Below are positions 9,673 through 18,669 of a stretch of DNA of 64,000 bases, one piece after another. The first letter of the stretch is position 1. Each line of letters opens with the position of its first letter. The notes below the pieces were generated by a model. The model saw nothing but the letters and a program-made list of their open reading frames with translations. It searched no databases and was not told the origin of the DNA. The DNA lies in assembly GCF_045209745.1 (NCBI RefSeq), contig NZ_CP109273.1:6880956-6944955 (forward strand). The letters run 5' to 3'. The translations under genes were made by a program, and so were the position numbers. This stretch comes from Micromonospora sp045209745. GTDB taxonomy: Bacteria; Actinomycetota; Actinomycetes; Mycobacteriales; Micromonosporaceae.

Positions 9673-10836
9673 TCAAGACACCGCTCGGAGGGCGGGTTTA
9701 GGCTGGGTGGTGGCGGGTCCGGGAAGTGGCTTGTCCGAAGGGCCGATGTCCGGGGTCAGGTCGGTCACGCTGGATTGCAGAGTCGTCCCCGAGGGCTCTC
9801 CCGGATCCGCCGCCTGCCGTCGTTGTTGGTCTGCGTGCATGCGGGCGTAGACGACGTTGGACAGTCGCCGTTTCAGGGCGCGCATGGCTTCCATGGAAGT
9901 CTTCCCGGCGGCTTTCTTCGTGTCGAAGTAGGCGCGGCCTTCGGTGCGGTTGCGCAGCTGGACCACGGCCATGATGTGCAGTGTCCGGTTGATCCGCCGG
10001 TTGCCGGCGCGGGAGAGCCGGTGACGCTTCTGGTCGCCGGAGGAGGCGTCGAGCGGGGCGGTGCCGTTCCAGGACGCGAACCGGTTGCGGTCGGCGAAGC
10101 GGCGGATGTCGCCGACGTCTGCCAGCAGCCGGGCTGCACCTGACGGGCCAATGCCGTGCAGGTCCATCAGGGTGGAGCCGCGGGCGATCACCAGTTCCTT
10201 GAGGCCCTTCTCCGCAGCCTTGATCTTCTTGTCGATGCTCTCAAGTTCACCGATGAGCTCGACGGCGAGGCGGCGTCTGGTCTTGCCCACGATGTCGCGG
10301 GGTTTGATGGTCGCGATCAGCGCACGTGCCTGCCGGGCGGACAGGAACTGCTTTGCCCCGCCTGGGAAAAGTTCCAGCAGCAGCCGGTGCAGCCGGTTGA
10401 CGGTCTGCGTCCGTGCCCGGCCAAGCTCGTCGCGACGGTCGACCAGCATCCCCATCACCTGCAGGTCCGGGTCGAGCTGGACCTGCACCAGGTTCGGCGA
10501 ACGCAGTGCCACCATCGCCACCGAGTGCGCATCCACCGGGTCGGTCTTGCGGCCGTTGCCAGTGGCGAACACCCGCACCTGAGCCGACAGCTTCGCCGGC
10601 ACGTCCATGACCGTCTCACCGTCATGCACCAGTCGGTGGGCGATGTGCTTGCCGATGCCGTTGCACCCCTCGACCGCCCACACCCGATCGGTGTACTTGC
10701 GGCCCGCGGCGAGCATCTGCGCGTAGCCGGTCTTGTCGGTGCCGTACCTGCCCACTGCGAGCACCCGGGCGCGTTCGTCGACAACCTCGATGGTTGCTGA
10801 GCGCTTGTGCGGGTCCATCCCGATGATCACCGACAT
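9673..10836 (-). CDS. IS110 family recombinase (DEDD transposase)
   Basis: This 387-residue protein has the IS110 domain order. The N-terminal RuvC-like DEDD domain carries GMDPHK (first Asp), WAVEGCNG (Glu) and GRKTDPVDAHSVA (two Asp). A coiled-coil linker follows, then the transposase-20 domain with LHGIGPSGAARLLADVGD and the catalytic-Ser region near DASSGDQKRHRLSRAGNRR. The frame is complete. Members of this family use an RNA made from the element's own end to choose donor and target DNA. The non-coding stretch upstream of this gene is a candidate for that RNA. Confidence 0.93.
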   Translation of the reverse strand: MSVIIGMDPHKRSATIEVVDERARVLAVGRYGTDKTGYAQMLAAGRKYTDRVWAVEGCNGIGKHIAHRLVHDGETVMDVPAKLSAQVRVFATGNGRKTDPVDAHSVAMVALRSPNLVQVQLDPDLQVMGMLVDRRDELGRARTQTVNRLHRLLLELFPGGAKQFLSARQARALIATIKPRDIVGKTRRRLAVELIGELESIDKKIKAAEKGLKELVIARGSTLMDLHGIGPSGAARLLADVGDIRRFADRNRFASWNGTAPLDASSGDQKRHRLSRAGNRRINRTLHIMAVVQLRNRTEGRAYFDTKKAAGKTSMEAMRALKRRLSNVVYARMHADQQRRQAADPGEPSGTTLQSSVTDLTPDIGPSDKPLPGPATTQPKPALRAVS

Positions 10837-10930
10837 CGGCGCCTCCTCTTGACTGAACTCGATGAGTTGTCAGCAAGGAGGGCACCGCTACTTCGAGCAG
10901 AACAAACCCCTTTTCAGCCTCTCCTCGCGC

Positions 10931-11017
10931 GGTGCCCGGCGAGACCGCAGGCCATGAGAGAGCCACACCAATGACACCGGTGGGCAGCCGCAATGTGGGA
11001 GCGTCTCGCCGAGCACC
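10931..11017 (-). ncRNA. Candidate bridge RNA segment of the IS110 element
   Basis: Arms 10931-10945 and 11003-11017 pair over 15 positions (on the minus strand GGTGCTCGGCGAGAC with GTCTCGCCGGGCACC, one G-U). Inside is a conserved internal element GCTGCCCACCGG ... GGTGTGGCTCTC that can form a second, inner hairpin. The related locus at 3148-3230 keeps the same structure with different arm sequences, including compensatory changes. It lies upstream of the recombinase start, where bridge RNAs of the IS110 group are encoded. Structure and position are seen in the sequence; the guide function is inferred from the family. Confidence 0.5.
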
Positions 11018-12633
11018 TGGACCGAGTCTGGCCGGACATCGATCCTGCGGAAAGTCTCTAAGTAGCCGAGTTGACTGCACTTGATCATGTGAGCGGAGCG
11101 CCGGGTGTGGCGTTCTTGCGAGGCGGTTTGATCGGATTGAATCTGGAATCGAGGTCGATGAGCCGCGACCCAGCGCGGCGACGACTCAGTGCTGTGGCCC
11201 GGCAACCTACCCCGCGAGGCAATCGAAGGCTCGGTATGCCAGGGTGATGATGCGCGCCGTCGCGGAGCGTGCGGTTTGGCTGCGCGGCGTGCAACGTCGG
11301 AGCGACCCGGCGGGGCGCCGTCATGAGCACTGGTGCAGCGAGAAAAGGCGAACAAGCGCCGATGACTTCGCGGCCGGGTTGTTCGCGGGGTTGCCGCGGT
11401 CGGATCAGCGAGCGACCGGGTTGCGGTATCTGCGAGGGCTGATGCTGGACGGCCGGAGGAAGTCGATGCAACCGATGGCGCAGCGCCTCGGGGTGGATCA
11501 CCAGCAGTTGCAGCAGTTCCTGACGTCGTCGACCTGGGACGTCACCGATGTGCGGCGACGGTCGGCCACGGCCGCTGTCGACGTGGTCGGCCCGCAGGTG
11601 TGGGTGGTGGACGACACCGGGTTTCCGAAGGACGGCAACGCCTCGGCGTGTGTGGCCAGGCAGTACTCCGGCACACTCGGTAAGGTCGCGAACTGCCAGA
11701 TCGCCGTGAGTGTCCACGCCGCGACCGACACCGCGTCGGCGGTGCTGGACTGGCGGCTGTTCGTGCCCGAGTCCTGGGACGAGACCTGCGTCCCCGGCCC
11801 CGATGGGAAGATCACCAACCCGCACGCCCGCAGACTGCGCCAGGAACCCGTGACCCGCGATGCGGCCGGAACGAAGAAGCCGCACGCCCGCCTGCGGCCG
11901 CCGCACGCCGAGCAGATCGACCAGATCCGCAGCCGGCGGGCAGCATCGAAACTGCCCGAAGGCGAACGGTACCGGCCGAAGTGGATGATGGCCCTCGAAA
12001 TGCTCGACGAGTTGGCCGGTTGGGGCCTGCGTCCGCCGCTGCTGACTGCCGACGCCGGCTACGGGCAGGTCGCGGAGTTCCGCCAAGGCCTGACCGATCG
12101 CGGCATCGGCTACATCGTGGCGACCACCTCGTCGACCACCGCCCAGCCCGGCGACGCCCAACCCGTCGAGGTCCCATACGCCGGGGTCGGCAAGCACCCC
12201 ACCCCGAGATACCCGCAACCCGCCCGCAGCCTCAAGACCATCGCTCTGACCCAAGGCCCGCACGCGACACGACTGGTGCCCTGGCGCGACCGGATCGCCA
12301 CCGCCGATCGTGCCCCCGGCCAGCCCACCCGCGAGCTGGCCGGGCACTTCCTCGCCCTGCGGGTCCGGCCAGCGGGCCGCACGGTCCAACGTAGACCCTA
12401 CTGTGGTGACGACGGAGTCCTACCCGAGTGCTGGTTGCTCGTGCAATGGCCACCCGGCCAGGACGAACCCACCGACTACTGGCTGTCCGACCTGCCCACC
12501 GACACACCACTTGCCGAACTGGCCCGCCTGGCCAAGAGCCGCTGGCGCATCGAGCACGACTACCGCGAACTCAAGACCGCCCTCGGACTCGACCACTTCG
12601 AAGGCCGCTCCTGGTTCGGCTGGCACCGCCACG

Positions 12634-14016
12634 CAGGGCTATTGCGTAGTCGGTTGAAGGGTGTTTGAGCTGGGGTTTGATGTGGGACCGGTCGAGGGTG
12701 GGTCCATGTAGGACGGGTACCCGTTGGTGATCATGGTGTTTGCGAAGACCACATGACCCAGAAGAAGGACCGCACCCGCCGATGTCATCATCACCCACCG
12801 AGATCCTGCTCCCGCACCGACCCACCGGCACACTCCCCGCCGTGGTCACTGAAGGTGATCGTCAGGGCTTGTTCGAGGTGTTGTCCACGATCCCTGACCC
12901 GCGTGATCCGCGTGGCTGCCGTTACTCGCTGGTGAGCATCCTGGCGGTGGCGGTCTGCGCGGTGCTGGCCGGGGCGTGCACGTTCGCGTCGGTGACCGAT
13001 TGGGTGCGTAATCAGGACCAGGAGGTCTGGGATCGGCTCGGTTTCAGCGACCGGGTACCGGCGGCCACGACGGTGTGGCGGCTGCTGATCCGCATCGACG
13101 CCGATGTGCTCTCACGGGTGCTGGCCCGGTGGCTGTTGGCCCGAACAGCGCCGGTCACCATGGCCGGGCGGCGGTGGCGGCTCGTGATCGCCGTCGACGG
13201 CAAGGTCGAACGGGGCGCCCGGCTCGCTGACGGGCGGCAAGTTCATCTGCTGTCGGCGTACGACACCTCCACTGGTGTCGTGCTCGCCCAGGTGCGGATC
13301 GACGCGAAGTCCAATGAGATCCCGGCGTTCACTCCGCTGATGCGTCTGGTCGCCGCCCAGTTGGGATCGTTGCAAGACGTCCTGGTCGTCGCGGACGCGC
13401 TGCACGCCCAGACCGGGCACGCGGAACTCCTCGCAGCCGACGGCGGGCACCTGATGGTCACGGTCAAGGGGAACCAGCCGACCCTGCACAACCAGCTCAA
13501 ATCCCTTCCGTGGGCGCAGATCCCGATCGGTTCCCAGACCCTCGAGACCGGCCACGGCCGCAAGGAAACCCGCACCGTCAAAACCGTCACCGTGGCCACT
13601 CCCGGCGAGATGGCGTTTCCCCACGCGCAGCAGGCCGTCCGAATCACCCGGACCCGCACGATCAAGGGCAACACCAGCCGCGAAGCGGCATACCTGACCG
13701 TGTCCCTGCCCGCCGAGCAGGCTCAACCCGCCGACCTCGGCACCTGGGCGCGGTCTGAATGGCACATCGAGAACCGCCTGCATTACGTCAGAGATGTGAC
13801 ACTACGTGAAGACGCTCACCAAGCCCGGACGGGCAACGGCCCCGCCGTCTTCGCGACACTCCGTAACACCTCGATCGGTTACCACCGCACAAACGGCGCC
13901 ACGAACATCGCCGAAGCCACCCGACGCGCCAACCACCGCCCACACGACCTGATCGACGCCGTGACCACCAGCAATCCTGCCTTGACCAGGGGCAACCCCA
14001 CTACGCAATAGCCCTG
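12634..14016 (+). mobile_element. ISAs1-family element, copy 2 (intact)
   Basis: This 1383-bp element has 17-bp perfect terminal repeats (12634-12650 and 14000-14016). It is flanked by a perfect 10-bp target duplication CACCGCCACG at 12624-12633 and 14017-14026, the size known for ISAs1 elements. The duplication lies inside the IS701 transposase codons for His-Arg-His. Being intact and cleanly flanked, it is probably the more recent insertion of the two copies. Confidence 0.95.
12782..14011 (+). CDS. ISAs1 family transposase, intact
   Basis: The 409-residue protein starts at ATG 12782 (MSSSPTEILLPH). The N-terminal ISAs1 segment (FEVLSTIPDPRDPRGCRYSL) is followed by the DDE core: VIAVDGKVERGA, VVADALHAQTGH and EWHIENRLHYVRD (Glu). 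The TAG stop at 14009-14011 lies inside the right terminal repeat. The frame is undamaged, and this protein could act in trans on the defective copy at 1759-3143. Confidence 0.93.
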   Translation: MSSSPTEILLPHRPTGTLPAVVTEGDRQGLFEVLSTIPDPRDPRGCRYSLVSILAVAVCAVLAGACTFASVTDWVRNQDQEVWDRLGFSDRVPAATTVWRLLIRIDADVLSRVLARWLLARTAPVTMAGRRWRLVIAVDGKVERGARLADGRQVHLLSAYDTSTGVVLAQVRIDAKSNEIPAFTPLMRLVAAQLGSLQDVLVVADALHAQTGHAELLAADGGHLMVTVKGNQPTLHNQLKSLPWAQIPIGSQTLETGHGRKETRTVKTVTVATPGEMAFPHAQQAVRITRTRTIKGNTSREAAYLTVSLPAEQAQPADLGTWARSEWHIENRLHYVRDVTLREDAHQARTGNGPAVFATLRNTSIGYHRTNGATNIAEATRRANHRPHDLIDAVTTSNPALTRGNPTTQ

Positions 14017-14188
14017 CACCGCCACGTCACCCTTACCGCAGCCGCCCAACTATTCCTCACCCAGTTACGGCTCGCAGACCCAAAAGCAACAGGGCAGACC
14101 TGAGCCTCTACGCCGTCCTCCGCGAACTGCAGTACCAACTCGCGACCTGGCTCGGATTCTGCCCACTCTGCCACCAACTGGTACCAAC

Positions 14189-14323
14189 CTAACAAAGCGC
14201 TACTAGCAGGGCGGGCTCACCGTCGAACATCAGCGGCAGCCAGGTGCCGTCAGGCCACGCCACCACTGCGGTCGTGCTCGCGTTGCCGCAGTCGATCGCC
14301 AGTCGCGCCTCCCCCGCTCGCAT
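14189..14323 (-). pseudogene. N-terminal shard of an Hsp70/actin-like ATPase
   Basis: The frame starts at ATG 14323 and reads RLAIDCGNASTTAVVAWPDG then LPLMFDGEPALL before entering the IS701 end and stopping at 14189. Hsp70-like proteins of actinobacteria begin with this phosphate-1 loop (LAxDxGxxxTTAV) followed by a PLxFDGxPxL segment. Only about 38 of an expected 500 or more residues remain. The rest was lost where the IS701 element joined at about 14205. This marks the right edge of the IS island. Confidence 0.7.
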
Positions 14324-14522
14324 AGACCTCAGTCAAACGAGGATCACACTCGCGTCACCCACGAATCAATCACAGCCATGAGAGCCGGACCTTCACGAGT
14401 GGCGTGGTCGACGTGACCGCCCCCGGACCTTGGCCCACCTCGTGGCTTCCTCACACGACTCTGCTGAGGCCGTATGCCGCCGACATCTCTCCGCTGACCC
14501 GGATTCCGGGACTTGGTTCGCG

Positions 14523-15308
14523 ATGCGCTACGCTCTCGTCGTGGAGCTGGATACCAACCCCAAGAACATCGTCGGGTCAATCATCAAGGCGTCAAGACTT
14601 CTCGATGTCTTTTCGAACGATCGACGCGAAGTCTTCCTTGGGGACTTCATCAAGGAGACCGGCTACAACAAAACGACGGCGTACCGACTCCTGCAGACGA
14701 TGGTGTCAGTTGGCTGGCTGACGCGCTGCCCCTCGGGCGGCTACCGGGTGGGAATGCGGGTGCTTTTGCTGGGCGCCATCGCACGGGCGGACCTGGACCT
14801 GCGGAATGAGGCCCTGCCATTCATGCGGCAGTTGGCAGAGGAGTTCGGCGACACCGCCTTCCTCATGGTGCCCGGACCGCAGGGCGCCGTGACGATTGAG
14901 GCGGTCGTCGGGCGCAATCCGGTGCGTGTGCACGGAGTTACTGTCGGCACGGTCCTGCCGTACCACGTAGCCGCTGGGCCGGTCGTCATCGCCGCCTTCT
15001 CTCCACCCATTGAAGAGGAAGTGCTGACGGCAGACCGGGTGCGGCTGACTCCGGCAACGACGGTGGAGAAAGCGGCCCTCAGGGCCAAATACGCAGAAGT
15101 CCGGAACCTCGGCTATTCGGTGAGCATCGAGGATTACATCGATGACGTAGCCGCCGTCGCGGCCCCCATACTCGACGCCGCCGGTGCGCCAATCGCATCC
15201 CTCAGCGTGGGCGGACCCGCCAGCCGTTTCACCGATCCGCTCCTGTCACAGGTCGTCGACCGGGTCGCCGCGTCCGCGAAGGCGCTTTCCGCCCGCATGA
15301 ACTCCTGA
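14523..15308 (+). CDS. IclR-family transcriptional regulator
   Basis: The protein of about 261 residues has an N-terminal winged helix (SIIKASRLLDVFSNDRREVF ... GYNKTTAYRLLQTMVSVGW) and a C-terminal GAF-like effector domain (EALPFMRQLAEEFGDTAFLM onwards). The start is ATG 14523; GTG 14541 is also possible and neither has a strong Shine-Dalgarno site. IclR proteins usually control adjacent catabolic operons in response to a carboxylate. It sits convergent to the acyl-CoA synthetase at the edge of the cluster and is the obvious candidate regulator for the shared motif at 20572-20585 and 28886-28899. Confidence 0.88.
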   Translation: MRYALVVELDTNPKNIVGSIIKASRLLDVFSNDRREVFLGDFIKETGYNKTTAYRLLQTMVSVGWLTRCPSGGYRVGMRVLLLGAIARADLDLRNEALPFMRQLAEEFGDTAFLMVPGPQGAVTIEAVVGRNPVRVHGVTVGTVLPYHVAAGPVVIAAFSPPIEEEVLTADRVRLTPATTVEKAALRAKYAEVRNLGYSVSIEDYIDDVAAVAAPILDAAGAPIASLSVGGPASRFTDPLLSQVVDRVAASAKALSARMNS

Positions 15309-15373
15309 CCGGCCGCCACCGTACGTCCGGGTCTCCCGCAGACCGTCAGAGCCGCGTGCTCATGCGTGCGGAA

Positions 15374-17044
15374 TCATCGACCGCGCCCCCTACTGGCAGC
15401 CTCATCACGCAAGGTCCGTCGCAGGATCTTCCCAGTCGGGGTCTTCGGCAACTCCGAGACCACCCGGAAGGCCCGGGGGCATTTGTACGCCGACAGCCGG
15501 TCGCGGCAGTGCGCTTCCAGCTCACCCGCGGAGACCGATTCACCAGGCCGGACGGTGACGTAGGCGTGGACCGTCTCGCCCCGGTACGAGTCAGGCACAC
15601 CGACGACGGCCGCTTCCTGGACCGCCGGGTGCTCGTACAGGACGTCCTCAACCTCCCGAGGCCAGACCTTGTACCCGCTTACGACGATCATGTCCTTCTT
15701 GCGGTCGACGATGAAGATCCACCCCTGCTTGTCCATAAACCCGACGTCCCCGGTGTGGAGCCAGCCGCCGCGGATGGCCTTCGCGCTCTCGACGGGGCGC
15801 TGCCAGTAGCCTTCGACCACCTGCGGGCCGTGCACGCAGATCTCACCCAGCTCGCCCGGGGCAAGCACTTCTCCTTGCTCGTCCACGATCCGGACGTCCG
15901 TCCCTGGTAGCGGCACACCGATCGACACCGCCCCGGAGGCGTCGTCGACCGGAGCCTGCTGACCGAGCGGGACCCCGATGCAGGCCGAGGTGGTCTCCGT
16001 CAGCCCGTAGATGTTGTGCACGTAGACGCCGTACGCCTCTTCGTAGCGCCGCACGACCGACGCCGAGACCGGTGCACCTCCACTGTGGACATTCCTGAGC
16101 GAAGCCATCGTCGTCGCGTCGGCTGTCTCCTCGTCCAACAGCGAGATGAACGCGGTGAGCGCACCCACCGTGAACGTGGGCCGGTACCGTGCCGTGAGCG
16201 CGGCGACCACACGCGGGTCGAAGCGATGGGTGAGCACCAACGGGATTCCGTTACCGAGGGCCAGCGCCAGGTGCACGCCGAGGCCCGTGATGTGGAACAG
16301 CGGTGCTATCGCCAGGACCACGTCGTCACTGCCGAGACCGAACCACGCGCGACCGGCAACCGCCTCGTATACCAGGCCTTGGTGGCGGTTCATCGCGCCC
16401 TTCGAAGGCCCCGTTGTGCCGGAGGTATACGTGAGAAGCGCCAGGTCCCGGGTCAGCTCGCACGGCTCAAGCGGCCGGCCGCCTGAGTCCAGAATCGACA
16501 GGACCGACTCGTCTCCGCTGAGCCCTTCGGGCGCTGGGGCCCAGTTCCCCGGCATGCCCCCCGACAGATCCGCCGGGTGCGACCAGAGAACATGCCGGAG
16601 CCGCGCCGCCCCGGTACGCACGGACTCGACGATGTCTCGCATCGCAGGGTCGGCTACCAGCACGACGCAGCCGGAGTCGTCGACGACTTGCGACAACTCG
16701 CGGGTACGCAGCATCGGATTCACGGGTACAACCGTCGCGTCCGCCTTCCATGCCGCCAGCGCGCAGATCACGAACACCGGGGTGTTCTGCAGCGCGATGG
16801 CTACTCGGTCGCCGGGAGCGACGCCACGTTCCCGCAGGCCGCCGGCGAGCACATCAGTGAGCTCGGCGACCTCACAGCGAGTTATCGTACGACCGAAATA
16901 GTGCAGCGAAGGGGCCTCGGGATCCGCCTCGAGCCGCTCCTCGAACATCGACAGGATGGTGGGTGCCGGGAGGTCGATCATCGCCGGGACGCCCTGTGGA
17001 TACAGTGGGTGCCAAACGCGCGACCAAGCGTTGTTCTCTTCCAC
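15374..17044 (-). CDS. Acyl-CoA synthetase (AMP-forming), class I adenylate-forming
   Basis: The protein is 556 residues from GTG 17044, or 535 from the ATG at 16981 (MIDLPAPTILSMF), which fits family N-termini better. The signatures are complete: P-loop YTSGTTGPSKG, YGLTET, the hinge region WLHTGDVGFMDKQGW ... VDRKKDMI, and the catalytic Lys region PKTPTGKILRR. It activates a carboxylic acid as its CoA thioester through an acyl-adenylate. The substrate cannot be told from sequence, but the neighbours suggest an intermediate of the pathway encoded here. It is the last gene of a four-gene operon running from 20500 leftwards and directly follows the flavoprotein stop. Confidence 0.88.
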   Translation of the reverse strand: MEENNAWSRVWHPLYPQGVPAMIDLPAPTILSMFEERLEADPEAPSLHYFGRTITRCEVAELTDVLAGGLRERGVAPGDRVAIALQNTPVFVICALAAWKADATVVPVNPMLRTRELSQVVDDSGCVVLVADPAMRDIVESVRTGAARLRHVLWSHPADLSGGMPGNWAPAPEGLSGDESVLSILDSGGRPLEPCELTRDLALLTYTSGTTGPSKGAMNRHQGLVYEAVAGRAWFGLGSDDVVLAIAPLFHITGLGVHLALALGNGIPLVLTHRFDPRVVAALTARYRPTFTVGALTAFISLLDEETADATTMASLRNVHSGGAPVSASVVRRYEEAYGVYVHNIYGLTETTSACIGVPLGQQAPVDDASGAVSIGVPLPGTDVRIVDEQGEVLAPGELGEICVHGPQVVEGYWQRPVESAKAIRGGWLHTGDVGFMDKQGWIFIVDRKKDMIVVSGYKVWPREVEDVLYEHPAVQEAAVVGVPDSYRGETVHAYVTVRPGESVSAGELEAHCRDRLSAYKCPRAFRVVSELPKTPTGKILRRTLRDEAASRGRGR

Positions 17045-17046
17045 GG

Positions 17047-18669
17047 TCAGTCAACTCCGTACATGTCGTTTACCGCGTTGAACGCGTACGTGTAGTTGCG
17101 CGCGTTTGCCAGGCCGGTGACGTATCCCTTCAACTCGCGCGTCGCCGCGGCGTTTCCGGTGGCGTACAGCCCGGGGATGATGCTGCCGTCTCGCCGCTGC
17201 ACCCGCGCATGCTCATCGATCGCGAGGCCGAGAGAGCACAGCCCAACACCGAGCACCGTCAGCTGGAGGGCGTAAAACGGCGGTTCGACGATCGGGCCGA
17301 GATTCGGGTTGTCGTAATTTGGATCGCCGTACGCGCGGCGAGCGAAGGGCAGTGAGCCACGGCCGAAGTCTGGGTCCTCACCTGTCGCGGCGAAGCCGTT
17401 GAAGCGCTCGACCGTCACGGCCAAGCCCTCTTTCGAAATTCCGACCTTGTCCGCAAGCTCGTCGAGCGTGTCGAACTTCAGGACCTCCTCCGGGTAGGTG
17501 GAACCAGGAAGGTAGGGGCCGAGGGGGTAACGCTTGTGGTAGTTCTCGTCGAACACCAGCCAGCACGGGTAGTTCGCCCAGCGCTTCTTGCGCGTGTCGA
17601 AGCTGCGCAGGCCGCGGATCAGCGCCCCGTAGTAGCTCTCGTCACCGAAGCGCATCCCGTCGCGGTTCACGATCAGCGAGTGGGGGAAGCCGAGGTACTC
17701 GAGCAACTGGGTGAACATGGGTACATCGGTGCCGGGATGAGCCTGGTTCTCGAAGCGGGCTCCGAGGACCACGAAGGGATCAGCACCGCGGACCACCGTG
17801 GCGCCGACCGACTGGCCGAGGGTGAGGCCGTCGCCGGCGACGACGGGCGGGGCAGCTTCGACGAGTTCGGGTACGTCCTCGAGTTCGGCGGCGTCAGCGG
17901 AGTTCCCGTACCCGCCGACGGCGATGAGCACGCCCTTGACCACGGTGATCTCGACCGGACCGTCCGGTCCCTCCGCGACGACCCCGACGACGCGATCGCT
18001 CTCTGTGCGGAGGGCGGTGACGCGGTGCTCCAACCAGCACTCGACGCCTCGTCTGGCGAGCGCTTCCCGGGCGAATCCGGCGACCAGTCCGACGCCGTGC
18101 GTCAGGAAGTCCGCATCCCGACGTTCCTCAGCAAGCGCAAGCCGCGCGCCGACGTCACCTTCGAGCTCGTGGTAGATCTCGTCGCGGGTGATGCCGGTTC
18201 GGTAGTACGCGCTCGGGCGCAGATGCTGCCGCCATTCGCCCAATTCAGCACCATGGACCGCGGCCTCGATGAGGCGCCCCTGCTCGGTCGAGCCTGGGGA
18301 CGGGTGGTACAGGTCTGGGGCGTTTCGAATCAAGGACAGCGGCACGCCGGCCTCTGCGAACCACCTCGTCGCACGGATGGACGACTCGAGGTAGGCCCGG
18401 CGCGCCTGACGGTCGACGGGTCGCCCGGCGCCTTGCACGTAGTCGAGATACTCCTCGGTCCGCTCAAGGGAGTCCGAACCAGACGTGTCGAGGTGGTTCG
18501 CGCCAACCCAGCAGAAGCCGCCACTGTATGCGGCTACGCCGCCGACCATCGACGAGCGCTCCAGGACGAGGACACGCGCACCGAGATCGTGCGCACGTAA
18601 CGCGCCGGCCAGTCCGCCCAGTCCCCCGCCGATGCACACAACGTCGTAGACCGGTTTACGCCCACTCAT
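17047..18669 (-). CDS. FAD-dependent dehydrogenase, KstD / fumarate-reductase type (paralog 1)
   Basis: This 540-residue flavoprotein starts at ATG 18669 (MSGRKPVYDVVCIGGGLGG), overlapping the stop of the FAH gene as ATGA. It has the N-terminal dinucleotide-binding motif GGGLGGLAGALRA, the GGVAAYSGGFCW turn typical of 3-ketosteroid dehydrogenase-like enzymes, and the C-terminal FAD contact IPGLYATGNAAATRELKGYVTG. It probably oxidises or reduces a C-C bond next to a carbonyl. A clear paralog is at 31956-33569. The substrate is unknown; steroid specificity is not implied, as no other steroid genes are present. Confidence 0.85.
   Translation of the reverse strand: MSGRKPVYDVVCIGGGLGGLAGALRAHDLGARVLVLERSSMVGGVAAYSGGFCWVGANHLDTSGSDSLERTEEYLDYVQGAGRPVDRQARRAYLESSIRATRWFAEAGVPLSLIRNAPDLYHPSPGSTEQGRLIEAAVHGAELGEWRQHLRPSAYYRTGITRDEIYHELEGDVGARLALAEERRDADFLTHGVGLVAGFAREALARRGVECWLEHRVTALRTESDRVVGVVAEGPDGPVEITVVKGVLIAVGGYGNSADAAELEDVPELVEAAPPVVAGDGLTLGQSVGATVVRGADPFVVLGARFENQAHPGTDVPMFTQLLEYLGFPHSLIVNRDGMRFGDESYYGALIRGLRSFDTRKKRWANYPCWLVFDENYHKRYPLGPYLPGSTYPEEVLKFDTLDELADKVGISKEGLAVTVERFNGFAATGEDPDFGRGSLPFARRAYGDPNYDNPNLGPIVEPPFYALQLTVLGVGLCSLGLAIDEHARVQRRDGSIIPGLYATGNAAATRELKGYVTGLANARNYTYAFNAVNDMYGVD

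Larger units (their letters stand above)
9656..11068 (-). mobile_element. IS110-family element with its non-coding left end
   Basis: The element comprises the recombinase gene (9673-10836) and about 230 bases of non-coding DNA upstream of its start (10837-11068). The left boundary is set by the homologous end motif AGTAGCCG at 11061-11068, also seen in the relic near 3274-3281. The right boundary is just beyond the recombinase stop, where the ISAzo13 insertion now lies. As is usual for IS110 elements there are no terminal inverted repeats. The exact ends are approximate. Confidence 0.65.
11244..14192 (+). pseudogene. IS701 family transposase, interrupted and frameshifted
   Basis: Coding sequence 11244-12633 resumes at 14027 after removal of the ISAs1 copy and one 10-bp duplication. 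The joined frame reads WFGWHRH then VTLTAAAQLFLTQL, as expected for this family. DDE residues are in VWVVDDTGFPKDG, LLTADAGYGQ and RWRIEHDYRELK. A second lesion follows: the resumed frame stops at 14103, while the expected family C-terminus (LSLYAVLRELQ ... CPLCHQLVPT) continues in the +1 frame to TAA at 14190-14192. So a one-base indel lies near 14090-14100. It is inactive on two counts. Confidence 0.85.
11069..14205 (+). mobile_element. IS701-type element, split by ISAs1 copy 2
   Basis: The element runs from the IS110 boundary to about 14205. It is identified by the transposase reconstructed across the 12634-14016 insertion. Without the inserted copy it would be about 1.75 kb. No convincing terminal inverted repeat was found, so both ends are approximate. 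Its right end joins the truncated Hsp70-like gene. Confidence 0.6.

Noticed and set aside
11085..12389. 434-codon minus-strand ORF across the IS701 transposase
   Set aside because: Shadow of the plus-strand transposase, Arg/Pro/Gly-rich without domains.
17047..18669. Steroid degradation locus based on KstD-like flavoproteins
   Set aside because: No other steroid catabolic genes (kshAB, hsa, mce) are present, and the neighbours fit small organic acids.
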